A stretch of 64,000 nt of DNA from Undaria pinnatifida (taxonomy: Eukaryota > Sar > Phaeophyceae > Laminariales > Alariaceae), in contig JABAKD010000002.1 in the NCBI GenBank assembly GCA_012845835.1, positions 23,093,518-23,157,517 of the forward strand, read 5' to 3'. The notes under the pieces are model-generated. The model was not told the DNA's origin. It made no database searches and saw only the letters and a list, made by a program, of their open reading frames with translations. Shown one piece after another: positions 1 to 11,830 of this stretch (position 1 is the stretch's first letter; every line of letters begins with the position of its first letter). A program made the translations under genes and the position numbers.

Positions 1-282
1 CCCCCTCGAAGTTGGAAATCAGCTATCTTGATTAATGTCTTGAATCCGTGTGAATAGATTAAATGCCCCCCCCTCCCCGGCACGGGATGCTAATTACTGT
101 CTTACATGCCAAGTATTGGTCGGTACTCGTCACCCATCTCTTGCAGCCTATACGTAGATACTGCTATAGTCTACAGGTGTTTGTGCTTTTTCGTGGGCAT
201 CCCTTTTTTTTTTGTTTCTTCTTGGTGGGGATGTTTTGTGAGTGGTTCAACGTTGAAGGTCGGGCTACACACTATCGGGATG

Positions 283-375
283 GCAAAACAACAACAACAA
301 TAACAACAACAACAAAAACAACAACAACAACAACAACAACAGCAACAACAACAACAGCAACAACAACAACAACCA
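283..375. repeat. CAA trinucleotide microsatellite
   Basis: Nearly uninterrupted CAA units with single substitutions (AAT, AAA, CAG variants). It creates long Thr/Asn/Gln or Leu/Val open frames on both strands that should not be called genes. Confidence 0.9.
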
Positions 376-807
376 ATAAATAATTTTACCTCTATGATTA
401 ATCCTAGATATAGATGCCAACATATTTTTCGTGGTGTCTTCGTCGCGGTGTCTTTTACTGGTCAAGCAGATATGGATAACCCTTTATCAACGGAAAACCG
501 CGTCCTCGCGCCGGGCCGGCCCGAGCCCATCGTGTCGCTCCACTGGAGTGCACCGAACAGTAACGGCTTAGACATTTGCAGGTGAAAAAAGAAGAAAGGG
601 GCGTGCTACGCTGCGGGGGGGGGGGGGGGGTTATGGCAGCTCTTGGCAAAAAACGTTTTGAGATCGACGTTTGTTTATCCTCAACAGAAGCAACTGCCCG
701 GCATCGTTGAAACAATGTTTTTTTGTTTTTTTTCCAGCAGTCAGTATTCGTTGTAGTAATACCTTCGGTACTTACAGGTGCGACATTTGTTTCGTCTGTG
801 AGGCTCT

Positions 808-1117
808 TTCTCATCCTTTAGGGGTTCTACTAATAATATATACCCCCCTCATCCTTTAGGGGTTCTACTATTACTATACACCCCCCTCATCCTTTAGGGG
901 TTCTACTGTTAATATACACCCCCCTCATCCTTTAGCGTTCTACTATTAATATACACCCCCCTCATCGTTTAGGGGTTCTACTATTAATATAAAGACTACT
1001 CCCCTCATCCTTTAGGGGTTCTACTATTAATATGTACCCCCCTCCTTGAGGGGTTCTACTATTAATATATACCCCCCTCGTCCTTTAGGGGTTCTACTAA
1101 AAATATACACCCCCATG
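808..1117. repeat. Tandem array, about 39-bp unit
   Basis: Seven to eight copies of a unit containing CCTTTAGGGGTTCTACTA followed by TTAATATACACCCCCC. Copies differ by point changes and small indels (for example TAGCG in place of TAGGGG near 935). The array has no coding potential. Confidence 0.9.
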
Positions 1118-1605
1118 CTAACCCAACACGAAACAGTTACCTCGTGGAACGAAGGGTCGGGGGAAAAGGAGCGTGGAAAGAGATTGGTTCGCGAGGAGCC
1201 GACCGCAGCAACAACAGCAGTAGCAGCGATGGCGGGTGCGGTGGCAAGAGTCGACGGGGGGGAGGAGTGACGAAAAAACGTCGCTGGCGGTTGCCCGAAG
1301 CCTTGGACGCGCCACTGCGGACTGTCCCTCCCGACACGCTGGTGAAGGCGGCGGTGCAGAGGCTACCGCTCTCCTATCGGTATGCTTACCCACGAATGTC
1401 TGTTATTACTGCTACTGTTGACGCACTGTGACGCACTGCGTGTCTGGAGCGGCGTCGGGCGCGCTATTTTTCATGCTCATTTATAGTCGTTCCTTCAATG
1501 CGGAAATTGATTGGTTACATCTCCGCACACTACTACCTAGCTACGTTTTTTTTTTTCCCCTTTTGTCGATCTCTTCTCACACCGCGAACATATCATGATT
1601 TGGAT

Positions 1606-1830
1606 CGTCTGCAGTACATACATCCCACAGCAGCTGCCGTTATGATCTGTATACCTATAGAATCCAAATCCAACCTCGGAGGAAACACGCGCTAGAACAC
1701 ACAGATCGTACGGCTCTCACCCGGCAACACGAGCTATGCCATACAGATCTTTCCTGAAGGGTCCACATGATCAAGTGAGTAGGGATCGGTCTCTGTCGGA
1801 AGTGTGAATTCCCTTAATCTAGCATACTGC
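1606..1830 (+). repeat. Interspersed repeat R5, diverged copy
   Basis: Shares the ordered blocks CTGCCGTTATG, AGATCGTACGGCTC, CCATACAGATCT and CCTGAAGG with the copy at 4300-4945 and, in reverse orientation, with 3395-3560 and 61131-61716. Function unknown; an old transposon fragment is the simplest reading. Confidence 0.6.
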
Positions 1831-2179
1831 TGTGTTACGGACGGGGTACAAACATGCTCGTAACTACAGAATGGCGGTCGCGATAGTCGTGGCCACGTAG
1901 TGCCCCGATTAATTCCCTTCCCCACAATATGCAGGGGGACTCCGCCTGTTGGCTCGTGGTCATTCGTGTGCACCTCCTCCTCCTCCTCCTCTTCCTCCTC
2001 CGTCGGCATGCCTGTCTATTCCGCCCCTCCCCTCTGTATATGACACTCAAGTAATGGGCGCCGAAATGTTGGAGATGCCTTCACTAGGAGTAGGAACGGT
2101 GCTCCGTCTCGAAAGAGATGCAAGGTGAAGGGTCAAATGACAAACGTAAGCAACAAATGAGTACCCGCCCCCTTCCCCC

Positions 2180-3370
2180 ATGCACGAAATGAGCCCCCCG
2201 CCCCCCGCCCCCCGCCCCCCGCCCTCCTGCGGCAGGGTATCGGCGGAGAACGCGTTGGGGAAGGGCGGTTCGTCGAAACCCATCGAGGTCAACCTGCAAG
2301 CGTTTCTGGGGCACCTCCGCGCGCAGGAGGGCAACATCCGCGCGCAAGAGGAGGGAACCACATATTTCATGCCGCCCGCAGCATCCACGAAAAAACTACC
2401 ACGCACAGCAGAAGCAGCAGAAGCATCAACCGCGGCAGCAGCAGCCGCCTGTCCCGGATATCGAGAAGAACCTCCTCCGCATTTCGCGCTGCCTTCCTTC
2501 TCCACGCCGCTTCCGCATCATGAGCTTCCCTCCTTCGTCGCTCCTCCCCGACGCCGCCTCCGTGGCACCCAATCGTTCGATATTTTACCCACCTTCGACC
2601 TTACCACCCCTCCCAACACCGCCGCCACGGACGCAGTCACGTGCTCGGAACCTTCACCGAGGTTTCAGGAACGGGTCCGCAGTCAAAGCGGGAAACCCGC
2701 CGATGAATACAGGGACACGCAGCAAGCCGGAGCCAGAACCGCAGCCGCACCAGAGTATCATCACCAGCCTGCAGCAGCGCTTTCATCACAAGCTACGAAT
2801 TTCGACAGCAATGTTTCGACTGAGTATCAACAGCCTGCGGCGGCGGTGTCCTCCTCCCGAGCTACTTTTGACGGCGGTGGTGATTTCATGGGGCTACGCG
2901 GGTACGGGGAAGCGAGGGTGCACGATTTGTTCGCCCCCCCATTTACCTCTCCGTCTTCGCCGCCTCGTCGGCGTCCTAAAACCCCCATTAAAAGGGAGTT
3001 GCCTGGAGAAAGGCGTTACCAAGGGGGGATTGACAATGATAGCCAACAACGTTATCCGTTGCCGCCGATTGCGATTGTTTCGGGGATTTCTGGAGGAGGG
3101 CGAAGAGGGGGAGGACGAAGAAGAGGAAATAATTATGCTGGGGCTGGGCTGGGATCGAGTTCCGTGCTCGGTGAGGAGGAGGAGGAGGAGGACCGGAAGC
3201 AACGAGGGGTAGAGGATGCGGCAGATTATCATGCGGCTGGGTTGGGCGGTCGGCGGAGCAGTAGCACAGCCGCAACCAACAATGACCATGTTTTCCACGC
3301 GTTCCTCAATCTTGGCAGGCGGTTGCCCCGGCGTTTGCGGCGTGATCGAGAAGAAAACCAGAAAGCGTAG
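2180..3370 (+). CDS. Hypothetical disordered protein, single exon, 396 aa
   Basis: An uninterrupted frame from ATG at 2180 to TAG at 3368-3370. No catalytic domain was recognised. The protein opens with a proline-rich stretch, continues with short Ala/Gln/Ser-rich segments, contains two related segments near residues 195-230 (each has an EYxxQPAAA core followed by Ser/Ala-rich sequence), then a basic proline-serine region with RRRPKTPIKRE, a Gly/Arg-rich stretch near residue 310, an acidic run of glutamates near 335, and a basic C terminus. The composition suggests an intrinsically disordered, possibly nuclear, protein, but that is inference. It could also be one exon of a larger gene, or a chance frame in GC-rich DNA; the length and the absence of simple microsatellite sequence favour a real gene. 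Codon context at the start is C-rich rather than a clear Kozak site. Confidence 0.45.
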   Translation: MHEMSPPPPAPRPPPSCGRVSAENALGKGGSSKPIEVNLQAFLGHLRAQEGNIRAQEEGTTYFMPPAASTKKLPRTAEAAEASTAAAAAACPGYREEPPPHFALPSFSTPLPHHELPSFVAPPRRRLRGTQSFDILPTFDLTTPPNTAATDAVTCSEPSPRFQERVRSQSGKPADEYRDTQQAGARTAAAPEYHHQPAAALSSQATNFDSNVSTEYQQPAAAVSSSRATFDGGGDFMGLRGYGEARVHDLFAPPFTSPSSPPRRRPKTPIKRELPGERRYQGGIDNDSQQRYPLPPIAIVSGISGGGRRGGGRRRGNNYAGAGLGSSSVLGEEEEEEDRKQRGVEDAADYHAAGLGGRRSSSTAATNNDHVFHAFLNLGRRLPRRLRRDREENQKA

Positions 3371-3394
3371 TAAAAAGTGTACATGACGAGCATG

Positions 3395-3560
3395 TTCGTT
3401 CACATGTCGTCGGGCAGATCACCGATCCCCCACTTGCTGGATCTAGAGAGATCTACATCATCAGGGAAGATCTCTATGGTCTAGCTCATGTTACCGGGTG
3501 TGGAAACCGTACGATCTGCATGGTCTAGCAATTTGTTTCCAAGTTTGAACCTGCACTATA
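3395..3560 (-). repeat. Interspersed repeat R5, inverted fragment
   Basis: Contains, in reverse orientation to 4676-4945, the blocks around GATCCCCCACTTG, the AGGGAAGATCTCTATGGTCTAG block and the GTACGATCTGCA block. It is also similar to each of the three 94-bp units at 61131-61412. Confidence 0.6.
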
Positions 3561-3654
3561 TTACGTAAAGACCCTGCACAACGTGTCAAAACGGCAGACA
3601 CAGGGTTTAATAATAAATGATCTACTCGTATGTGATATATATGATCTAGATCGT

Positions 3655-3800
3655 GATCTGTCGGCAGCCCCCCTAGTTTTTTTTCAACGAAATCGCCGGT
3701 TTTGAAAGCAGCTCCCGGCCATATCTCCTGATATACGGTGCCCCCTGCCACCCCGACGTCATCGTTCGATAGCCCTTTGCAAGCAATAAAACATGTGAAG
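3655..3800 (+). repeat. Interspersed repeat R7, fragment
   Basis: The reverse complement of this stretch matches 58540-58690: shared landmarks are GCAAAGGGCT, the GACGTCGGGGTGGCA block, GGCCGGGAGCT and the TTTCAACGAAA/TTTCGTTGAAG block. Origin unknown. Confidence 0.6.
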
Positions 3801-4299
3801 ACAGGTTTTTCATCTCATCCTTCCTCGTGCGTGCCCAGCATTCACGAAACACTCAGTGAAAAAAAAAAAAAAACTGGTTACAGGGAGGGGCTATCGTAGA
3901 ACCAGTCATCTATTAGATCGTGATCTGTCCGAGGTTGTGCGGTTTGTTCGCCCCCCCCCCCCTTTGAAATCCTTTTGGTTGTTGAGACCCTACTTACTAA
4001 AATCGAACACAAACAAAAAACAATCACAACAACCTTAGGCAACCGTCCACGGAAATAAAACAGCGCCTGCGGTGCAATTACGAGTAGTTTTTCAACCGAT
4101 CACCACGCTGTGCGCGTGCGCGTCGCATCTTGCTGTTGAGCCATGGTCTTCCCACGGCAAGGGCTGCCCTTTTGCGGGTTAACTGTTTTTTCTGTCGCTC
4201 AAGTGCAGACCCTCAAGTGAGGACCTGCTGCTGTGCTGGTTATCCTGATGTTTTTACGAATGGCTACAGTCGCTTTAGGACTAATAGCGCGCACATAAA

Positions 4300-4945
4300 A
4301 GCGTTTGGTCGGATTGCGCGAGCGAATGAATGCGTTCGTTCGAGGTCACGTTTCGGGTCTGGTGATGCTGATGCTGTTGATGTTTGAGCTAGCTCCTCGT
4401 GCTAGGAGCTCAGAAAATTCTTATAAATTTCTGCTGCACCCCTGCCGTGGGATGCGTCTCTTTACGTTTGCACTTCGAACACCCCCTCCGCCCCCCCCCC
4501 CGCCCTTCGCTCGCGGGAGACGTGAATGGTTATGATAGTTGGCTCCTGAGTACTGTTATATGAACAACACCCCCCCGCCCTACCCTCTAGCGCTGGCGGC
4601 TTGATTCGACCGGTTCTGTAAAATCAAGTCACTTTTTTCGACGCTTTTTTTTACACGATTTCACGCCCCTGTCGCCGGATCATAATGATTCAGATGATCT
4701 AGGATCTAGATCATCTATCTACTACATACAGTAGTACATCCCGCAGATTCTGCCGTTATGCTCAAGAAGATGTTGTGCTCGATCTGTACCTATCTGTAGA
4801 GTACAGAGAGCCAACCCAAGAAAACGCGTGCTAGTTCATGTAGATCGCACGGCTCCTACCAGGTACCATGAGCTAGACCGCACAGATCTCCCCTGAAATA
4901 TCTACATGGTTACGCAGGGATCGGTGATCTGTTCGAGGTGTGGAC
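4300..4945 (+). repeat. Interspersed repeat R5, longest plus-strand copy
   Basis: Begins near GGTCGGATTGCGCGAGCGAA, passes through a GATGCTGATG block, the small hairpin GAGCTAGCTCC-TCGTGCTAGGAGCTC, a CTGCTGCACCCCTGCCGTGGGATG block, and ends with the AGATCTCCCCTGAA...GGGATCGGTGATC block. The same order is found inverted at 61716-61131, so the element is about 600-650 bp. A third partial copy of the hairpin block lies at about 8085-8250. Confidence 0.65.
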
Positions 4946-5334
4946 CATTTTTATGAACCCTCGAAGGACCCAGGTATGTACGTGTTGTTATGGATTGGTG
5001 TCGTATATAGTTGAAGATAAAAAGATAGGTTCCTAGAACGGTCCTTGCGGACCTGATGTAGCATTGATTGGGCTGTTCCAGGATTTGCGTCGCTCTCCGG
5101 TCCCAGAGTCGCCACCCTCAGTAAGTGTGTCGGGGGATTGATAGAATCCACCGTCGTCCCCATCCCGTCGCTTGGGGCCTTGACCTGCACCAAGCCTTGA
5201 GCTAAGAAAAGGCGCTGTCTACGAGAAGGGGCTATACAACGCGGAGCGGTGCCTCCCAGAACCGATACTTCCTGTGTTTCTGCCACTCGGCAGCATACAG
5301 CATAGGAACCAAACATAGCTAGGACTGGGCCGTG

Positions 5335-5670
5335 AGATGGCTGATTAGATGCTAATAGTGTGCTAATAGTACGTCGCCGATTAGGTGTCAGTTAGCTAGG
5401 TATTACGGGTAGCTTCGTGCGGTAATTTCTCGACATACTATACATGAGCCGCCGACTAGCTTGTTGGCTAGGTACTGCGGGTAGTTACGTGCGGTTATTT
5501 GCCGATTGAACTATATGTCGCCGACTAGTTGTTGACTGGCTACGGTAGTACGGGTGTAGTTGCGTGAGTAGTACGCTTTGCTGCATGCGGTGATTGTTGC
5601 CGGCTAGGCTGTAAGTCGCTGACTGGTTATTAGTTGGCTACTATAATAGACATTGCAATTAACTGCGTGC
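5335..5670. repeat. Degenerate tandem array, roughly 80-100-bp unit
   Basis: Recurrent blocks GTCGCCGACTAG, TTGGCTAGGTA, ACGGGTAG and CGTGCGGT appear in the same order at least four times with indels. Non-coding. Confidence 0.65.
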
Positions 5671-5762
5671 GGTATATTACGGAGCTATCTTTGCACCCAT
5701 TTCGAGCGTTTTTTTACTCGACATTTGTTTCTTCTTAATCATGTAAGAGGTTTAATCCTCAG

Positions 5763-5950
5763 CGATCTTTTGGACAAGCCGTGGTCACAGGTGTCTTCCC
5801 TGAGTCCCCCCTGCCCCCGGTACAGGCCTTCATTTATATCGCGCATAGGGTTCAACCTTCCAGCTTTTCAGCTTCTTACGCTCTCGTCATTTTTTTGCCG
5901 ATTTCTTGCTAAATTAAACCCACGCTCTCGCGCTGTCCGATCCCCTCGTC
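5763..5950 (-). repeat. SINE-like repeat R2, partial copy
   Basis: Shares TTGGACAAGCCGTGGTCACAG, ATCGCGCATAGGGTTCA and the ACGCTCTCG block with the full copies at 13762-14060 and 49318-49585, but lacks the tRNA-like head. Confidence 0.65.
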
Positions 5951-6257
5951 TTTTGTTTTGGAGCTTCATCGTCAAATAAATACTACAGCAAGTCAGTTAG
6001 ATGGTTTTTGCTCGGCCACCCAACTACAATCTAGCCATGAAGTAAAAAAGAGAAAAACTCACAGACCTGAAGAGAACTCAGATTCGGCCTTAATACCGTA
6101 CAATGGAACAGCGCGCAGAAGCACGAGCGTTCAGTTCATTTGCGTAACGATCTGAACGTAGCGTAAAACATTCATTCGTTCATCCGTTTTTAATATCCGT
6201 GATACGCTGACGTTGGTTTGTTCCATATGTCAACCTATACGACGAGTACAATACATA

Positions 6258-7556
6258 TAATGAAAATTAAAATACACTCCAGCTGTGAGATCGAAGATTT
6301 TGTCGCAACTCATCTTTGCAAGCTGTGTGTGATACTCCGATCGCGCGTATCACGGGTTGTGTGTCCTCGTTAAGGATATAGGTCGGCGACTCCCCTTGCA
6401 ACTACAGTGTAGCTATCAGGGTCAACAGGGTGATGTTAGGCAGTCTGTGCGCGGAAACTATAAAACCCGTTTCTGAGGGGGACAAAATCTGACATCTGTG
6501 AAAGGAAATGCAGTTTATCAAGTGAATCCTGTAAGTCGAATAACCGGTGAGGGGAGGGCGGAGTTGTCAAGGACGTGGGGGCCTGATTTTGATCAAAAGG
6601 GGGGCGGGAGGGGGGGAAGGGGGGGAGGGACAGATGGGGCAGGTCAACATGTGCGTGGAAACTATAAATCCTTCTTGTGGGGGAGGGGGGGGGGGATGTG
6701 GGGGGGGGGGGGAGGGCTTTAGGTCGCATAGATGTAGGGGTTTGCTATACGCGTGGTGCTAGGTCTTGGATATGGTGCGGGTAGTGGCGAAGGAGGGGGC
6801 GTTGGGGGCGGGGGGGGGGGGGGGGGGCTTGCAGCAGCGGCATGGACGGCTCTAAAAAGATAATGAGATGATATCCAGTGAGTGAAAGTATTTATTACTC
6901 TGGCGGATTTCAATATTAGGTGGGGCGTTTGAGCAAGAGAGAGCGAGGAGGGGAAAAAAAAAAAAGGGTGGGGGAGGGGAAAGGGTTTCCAAGAGGTTTA
7001 GGTCACATATAATATTAAAATACACTCCAGATATGAGATCAAGCATTTGGTCGACACTGATCTTCGCAATATTGTGTGTGATGCTCCGATCGCGCGTATT
7101 AATCATATATGTAGGGTCTTGCTATACGCGCGGCGCTGGGTCTAGGCGATCGTGCGGGGTGTGGGGAAGGAGGGGGCGTTGGAGGGATGGCGGGGGGAAT
7201 GAAAGCTACGTCATGGATGGCTAGAAAGATAATGACGTGATATCAATTGCTTAGAAGTGTTTATTACTCTGGCCGATTTCGATTGTAAGTGGGGCGTCTG
7301 AACGAACTGGGCGGGGAACAAAAGGATGGGGAGGGGGGGGGAGGAGGGCGGAGATGAGTTAGAGCTACGGCATGGATGGCTAGAAGGATAATGAGATGAT
7401 ATCAGCTGGCTGGTAGTGTTTACTACTCTGGTAGATTTTGATTTCAGGTGGGGCGTTCGAACAAGAGGGATCGGGGGGGGGAAGGGGGGGGGGCATTTCA
7501 ATATATGAGCGGAAAATATAAACCCTTACTCGTAAAGGGGACGAATCTGACGGTTT
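6258..7556 (+). repeat. G-rich interspersed repeat R1, copy 1
   Basis: Starts at TTAAAATACACTCCAGCTG and ends near GGGGACGAATCTGACGG. It is composite: a 5' unit with TGATACTCCGATCGCGCG, a G-tract region, then three related sub-units each containing TTTATTACTCTGG and GGTGGGGCGTTTGA. Runs of 8-18 G make it a candidate for quadruplex-forming DNA. The copy at 8692-9990 follows the same order at very high identity; a third copy is in an intron at 24553-25790. Confidence 0.85.
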
Positions 7557-8280
7557 AGACTATGTGTCTTGGTACCAATTGAGGCAGACGATTCACTTCC
7601 AACTGCTCGTTCTTAAAAAAATCCATTTTTTTTTTCAATCTCTTGCAACTTTTGTTTTGGAAATCGGGATCGAAATACAGAGGAGGAGGAGGAGGCGCTC
7701 TGTCATTTCTTCAGGTTGGAATTTTAAACGAGCGAGAAACGTATCGGAGGACTTTCTTCTTTGCGTTATATTGTTGTAAAGCTCGGGCAACTACTTTCCC
7801 CCCAAACCCTCCAGCAGCCCCGAGTCGTTTTTCTCCTTTGCGTGCGTGACTGCGTGACAGATGCTGTAATCTAATCGTCGTCTTGTTCGTTTTTTGGATT
7901 AACTCATCCCACGGTGGCGGTTGCAAATCTTTAGCCAAAAAAAGGTACCATGTGGTATACCTTATCGGTTGAGCGCCTCGAGTGGGAGGAACTAGTATTA
8001 ACAGTACCAGTTATTCTGGTACTTGAACGAGAACAATACCGGTATGTATGAAGTATGTGCGTGCTTTAGGGCAAGCGCATGCAACAGATGTCTCATTTTG
8101 AGTTGCTGCGCGAATGAAAACGCTTCGTATAATTACTTCCAAGTCATTTTTCGGGTGGGAAGTTGAGTAGCTCCTTATGCTAGGAGCTCGAAAATCGGAA
8201 ATTTCCGCTGCACCTTACACTGCGCTGTGGAATTACTCCAACCCCCCCCCCCGCCCCCTCCATCATTGAAGCCGGAATGG

Positions 8281-8335
8281 ATGTCAAGATAGCGACAACA
8301 ACAACGACAACAACAACAACAACAACAACACCAGC
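8281..8335. repeat. CAA microsatellite
   Basis: Short ACAACAACAA tract following a C-rich stretch; non-coding. Confidence 0.8.
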
Positions 8336-8691
8336 GTGTGCTGCTACGAGTATCTACGACAGAGGTAGCATTCTTCTTTTAATGCTGAAGCGTATTTTTG
8401 TCTGTATCAAAACGGTGGTATCCTAGTGGTCGTTTTGGTTTCTATCTGCTCTTATTATTTGTGTATTCCTGGAGGTTGTCGTTTCCTTATTATCGTTGTC
8501 CTGAGACAGAGACTACATTTTGCGAGACGTTCTTCTTGCCAGCAAGTGCCCAAACAAACAAACGCTGATAGAGTGCACTCTGACGTTGCTATACTCTCGT
8601 CACCGTCGGTATCCCTGTTTTTCTTCCTAGCGTACGTAGGTGACACCCTTTTCTTGTTACCTTTCGCGTTCGACTAATATGTTATTATCAA

Positions 8692-9990
8692 AATTAAAAT
8701 GCACTCCAGCTGTGAGATCGAAGATTTTGTCGAAAGTCATCTTTGCAAGCTGTGTGTGATACTCCGATCGCGGGTATTACGGGTTGTGTGTCCTCGTTAA
8801 GGATATAGGTCGGCGACTACCCTTGTAACTACAGTGTAGCTATCAGGGTCAACAGGGTGGTTTTAGGCAGTCTGTGCGCGGAAACTATAAAACCCGTTTC
8901 TGAGGGGGATAAAATCTGACATCTGTGGAAGGAAATGCAGTTTATCAAGTGAATCCTGTAAGTCGAATAACCGGCGAGGGGAGGGCGGAGTTGTCAAGGA
9001 CGTGGGGGCCTGATTTTGATCAAAAGGGGGGCGGGAGGGGGGGAGGGGGGGAAGAGGACGGGTGGGGCAGGTCAACATGTGCATGGAAAATATAAATCCT
9101 TCTTGTGGGGGAGGGGGGGGGGATGTGGTGGGGGGGCCGGGGGCGGGGGGGGGAGGACTTTAGGTCGCATAGATGTAGGGGTTTGCTATACGCGTGGTGC
9201 TAGGCCTAGGCAATGGTGCGGGTGGTGGGGAAGGAGGGGGCGTTGGGGGCGGGGGTGGGTGGGAATTGCAGCAGCGGCATGGACGGCTCTAAAACGATAA
9301 CGAGGCGATATCCAAGGCGTGGAAGTGTTTATTACTCTGGCGGATTTCAATATTAGGTGGGGCGTTTAAGCAAGAGAAAGCGAGGAGAAAAAACGGGGGG
9401 GGGGGGGGGGGAAGGTTTTTCAAAAGGTTTAGGTCACATATAATATTAAAATACACTCCAGCTATGAGATCAAGCATTTGGTCGACACTGATCTTCGCAA
9501 TATTGTGTGTGATCCTCCGATCGCGCGTATAAATCATATATATATATATATGTAGGAGCTTGCTAAACGCGCGGTGCTGGGTCTAGGCGATCGTGCGGGG
9601 TGTGGGAAAGATGGGGTGTTGGAGGGGGGAAGGGGGGATGAATAAAAGCTACGTCATGGATGGCTAGAAAGATAATGACGTGATATCAATTGCTTAGAAG
9701 TGTTTATTACTCTGGCCGATTTCGATTGTAAGTGGGGCGTTTGAACGAATTGGGCGGGGAACAAAAGGGGGGGGGGCGGAGGGCGAAGATGAGTTGCAGC
9801 TACGGCATGGATGGCTAGATGAATAATGAGATGATATCAGCTGGCTGGTAGTGTTTACTACTCTGGTAGATTTTGATTTCAGGTGGGGCGTTTGAACAAG
9901 AGGGATCGGGGGGGGGGGGGGGGAGGGGGGCGAGCATTTCAATATGTGCGCGAAAACTATAAACCCTTAAAGGGGACGAATCTGACGGTT
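8692..9990 (+). repeat. G-rich interspersed repeat R1, copy 2
   Basis: Direct duplicate of 6258-7556, same orientation, with the same sub-unit order and similar lengths. It differs mainly in G-tract lengths, in an ATATAT expansion near 9538-9550, and in small deletions near the 3' end. The pair is separated by about 1.1 kb of unrelated sequence. Confidence 0.85.
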
Positions 9991-10229
9991 GCAGCAAGAA
10001 GACACCCCTTTATATCACCCGCCTGGTAATGTTTATTGTTCCAGAAGGTTTGATGTTACATGTAGTATGTAACCCAGTTCTTAGGTGTAGTAAACAACGT
10101 GTTAAAAGTTTCATAATTTGTTATTGTACATGGATCGAAAGATAGAATATTTCAAGCGATAGGTACAATCATGTAGATACCAATATTTTCTGACATCGCT
10201 AATTATAAGAAACAGATACATATTGCCAA

Positions 10230-10815
10230 CAGGCGAGGTGATGTGGTCATGCAATGTCACCACCATTGAGAACGAAAGGGAGAAATGCGAATCGTTAATG
10301 TTTTGAAAGGAACGCTTAGTGTACACGCGCTCAATTACGTTGCTTCGTTAGTCATACTTCGCTTGGCATAGGTTGGGAGGCGATCATGCAGACGGTATGT
10401 ACGGAATACCTTACGTAATAAGTTGGTAGTGCGGTTTACCGCAATTTTAACATACCAGTCTGTACCTCCTTTTCACATTATTATTGTCTCACATATACGA
10501 TTTTACGCCTATGATTTTTGCCGTGCCGATGTGGGGCTCTGAGGTCGCCAACTCTAAGACAGAGATACGTCTTTCAAATACACCAAGCGAGGTGACGTGG
10601 GCATGCGATGTCATCACTATTGAACGCGAGGATGACTTTACTTTGTTTGGCATGTGCTACTGCGTTTGGTAGAGGTTGTCAGGCGACCATGCAAACGGCC
10701 GGAGGCACGAAATACCCTGCGTAATAGGTTGGTAGTGTGGTCTACCGCAGTGTTAACATAACTGTCTGTACTTCTTTTTCCCATTGTTATCATCTAGTGT
10801 ACGATTATACGCCCT
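10230..10815 (+). repeat. Imperfect direct duplication, about 300-bp unit
   Basis: Two successive units share GAGGTGAYGTGG, GCATGCRATGTCA, the GGTTGGTAGTGYGGTYTACCGCA block and ACGATTWTACGCC. A shorter third trace, GGAGGTGATGTGGTGGGCG, appears at 11184. Confidence 0.75.
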
Positions 10816-11429
10816 GTTTTCTCCCCACTGTCGTCGAAGATGTTGTGGTCCTGTAGATGTCGCGTCCATGTCTAGTGCTCTTGTTGGTGGTGCTCATGAA
10901 AACATGCCCTAGCGTGTAGTAGATGATCGCTGAGTGGTGTTCCTTTCCTTTACATCAAGCCAGGTAGTATATGTCAACGCAACCGCTTGCTTGAAAACGA
11001 CAAATGAAATTCCGCACACACCTGATACGGAGGAGACGCGGTCCGAAAATTGTTCAGTATACCGACGGTCAGGTACACGTTATCGAGCGGCGCACTTTAT
11101 TTTTACTACCGCTCCTCACTCCACCTAAAACACTACGGGCATGCGGTGGACCCAGTTCGCTGATGCCCAAAACCAATTACAAAGGAGGTGATGTGGTGGG
11201 CGAATGCTATAATGATGGGCGCTGCTACGATTACCTCGTCTCTTGTTCTGTTTGCTGTTGCGTTCTTGGTGAACCTGTTATTTGGCAACGAGCAGGTTTG
11301 GCGTATTTTAGGTGTGTGCAAAGACTATATGTAGACTATGCGATGTTTCTGAGTCGTAGGGACCTCAATTTGGAATCCAGGGTACATCGGTTCCATCTTT
11401 TGACTGGGTTTCGTATGTAGACGCGTGTA

Positions 11430-11830
11430 TGTGGTTTTAGTGTGTGGGCATTCTTGGTTGATGTTCTAGACTTCGTTATCGGGTTTTTTCAAAGTGGTGT
11501 TTTCGAATACATATTATTTTGTGTCCGCGTGGTTGTTTTAGTTGATGTTTTAGGCTTCGTTATCGTGTTGTTTCAGAGTGGTGTTTTTGAACACGTATTA
11601 TTTTGTGTTTGTGTGGTTGTTGCTATACGTGTATATTTTGGGTGATGTTCTAGACTTCGTTATCGTGCTACACGTGTATGTTTTGGTTGATGTTCTAGGC
11701 TTCGTTATCGTTTTGTTCCAGTGGTGTTTTACACGTATTTTTTTGTGTTCGCGTGGTTGTTGGTATACGTGTATGTTTTGTGTGATGTTCTAGACTTCGT
11801 TATCGTGTTGTTTCAGAGTGGTGTTTTCAT
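11430..11830. repeat. Tandem array, about 115-bp unit
   Basis: Four units built of GTTGATGTTCTAGRCTTCG, TTATCGTGTTG, AGTGGTGTTTT and a GTGTTYGCGTGGTTGTT block. T/G-rich strand bias; open frames across it are hydrophobic by composition only. Confidence 0.85.

Larger units (their letters stand above)
1..2179. other. Intergenic left flank
   Basis: No conserved gene was recognised here. The stretch holds a CAA microsatellite (283-375), a G18 tract near 614-631, a tandem array (808-1117) and a fragment of repeat family R5 (about 1606-1830). The open frames between 1046 and 1431 overlap on both strands and are made of trinucleotide-biased sequence without recognisable motifs. Nothing else is seen. 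Confidence 0.6.
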
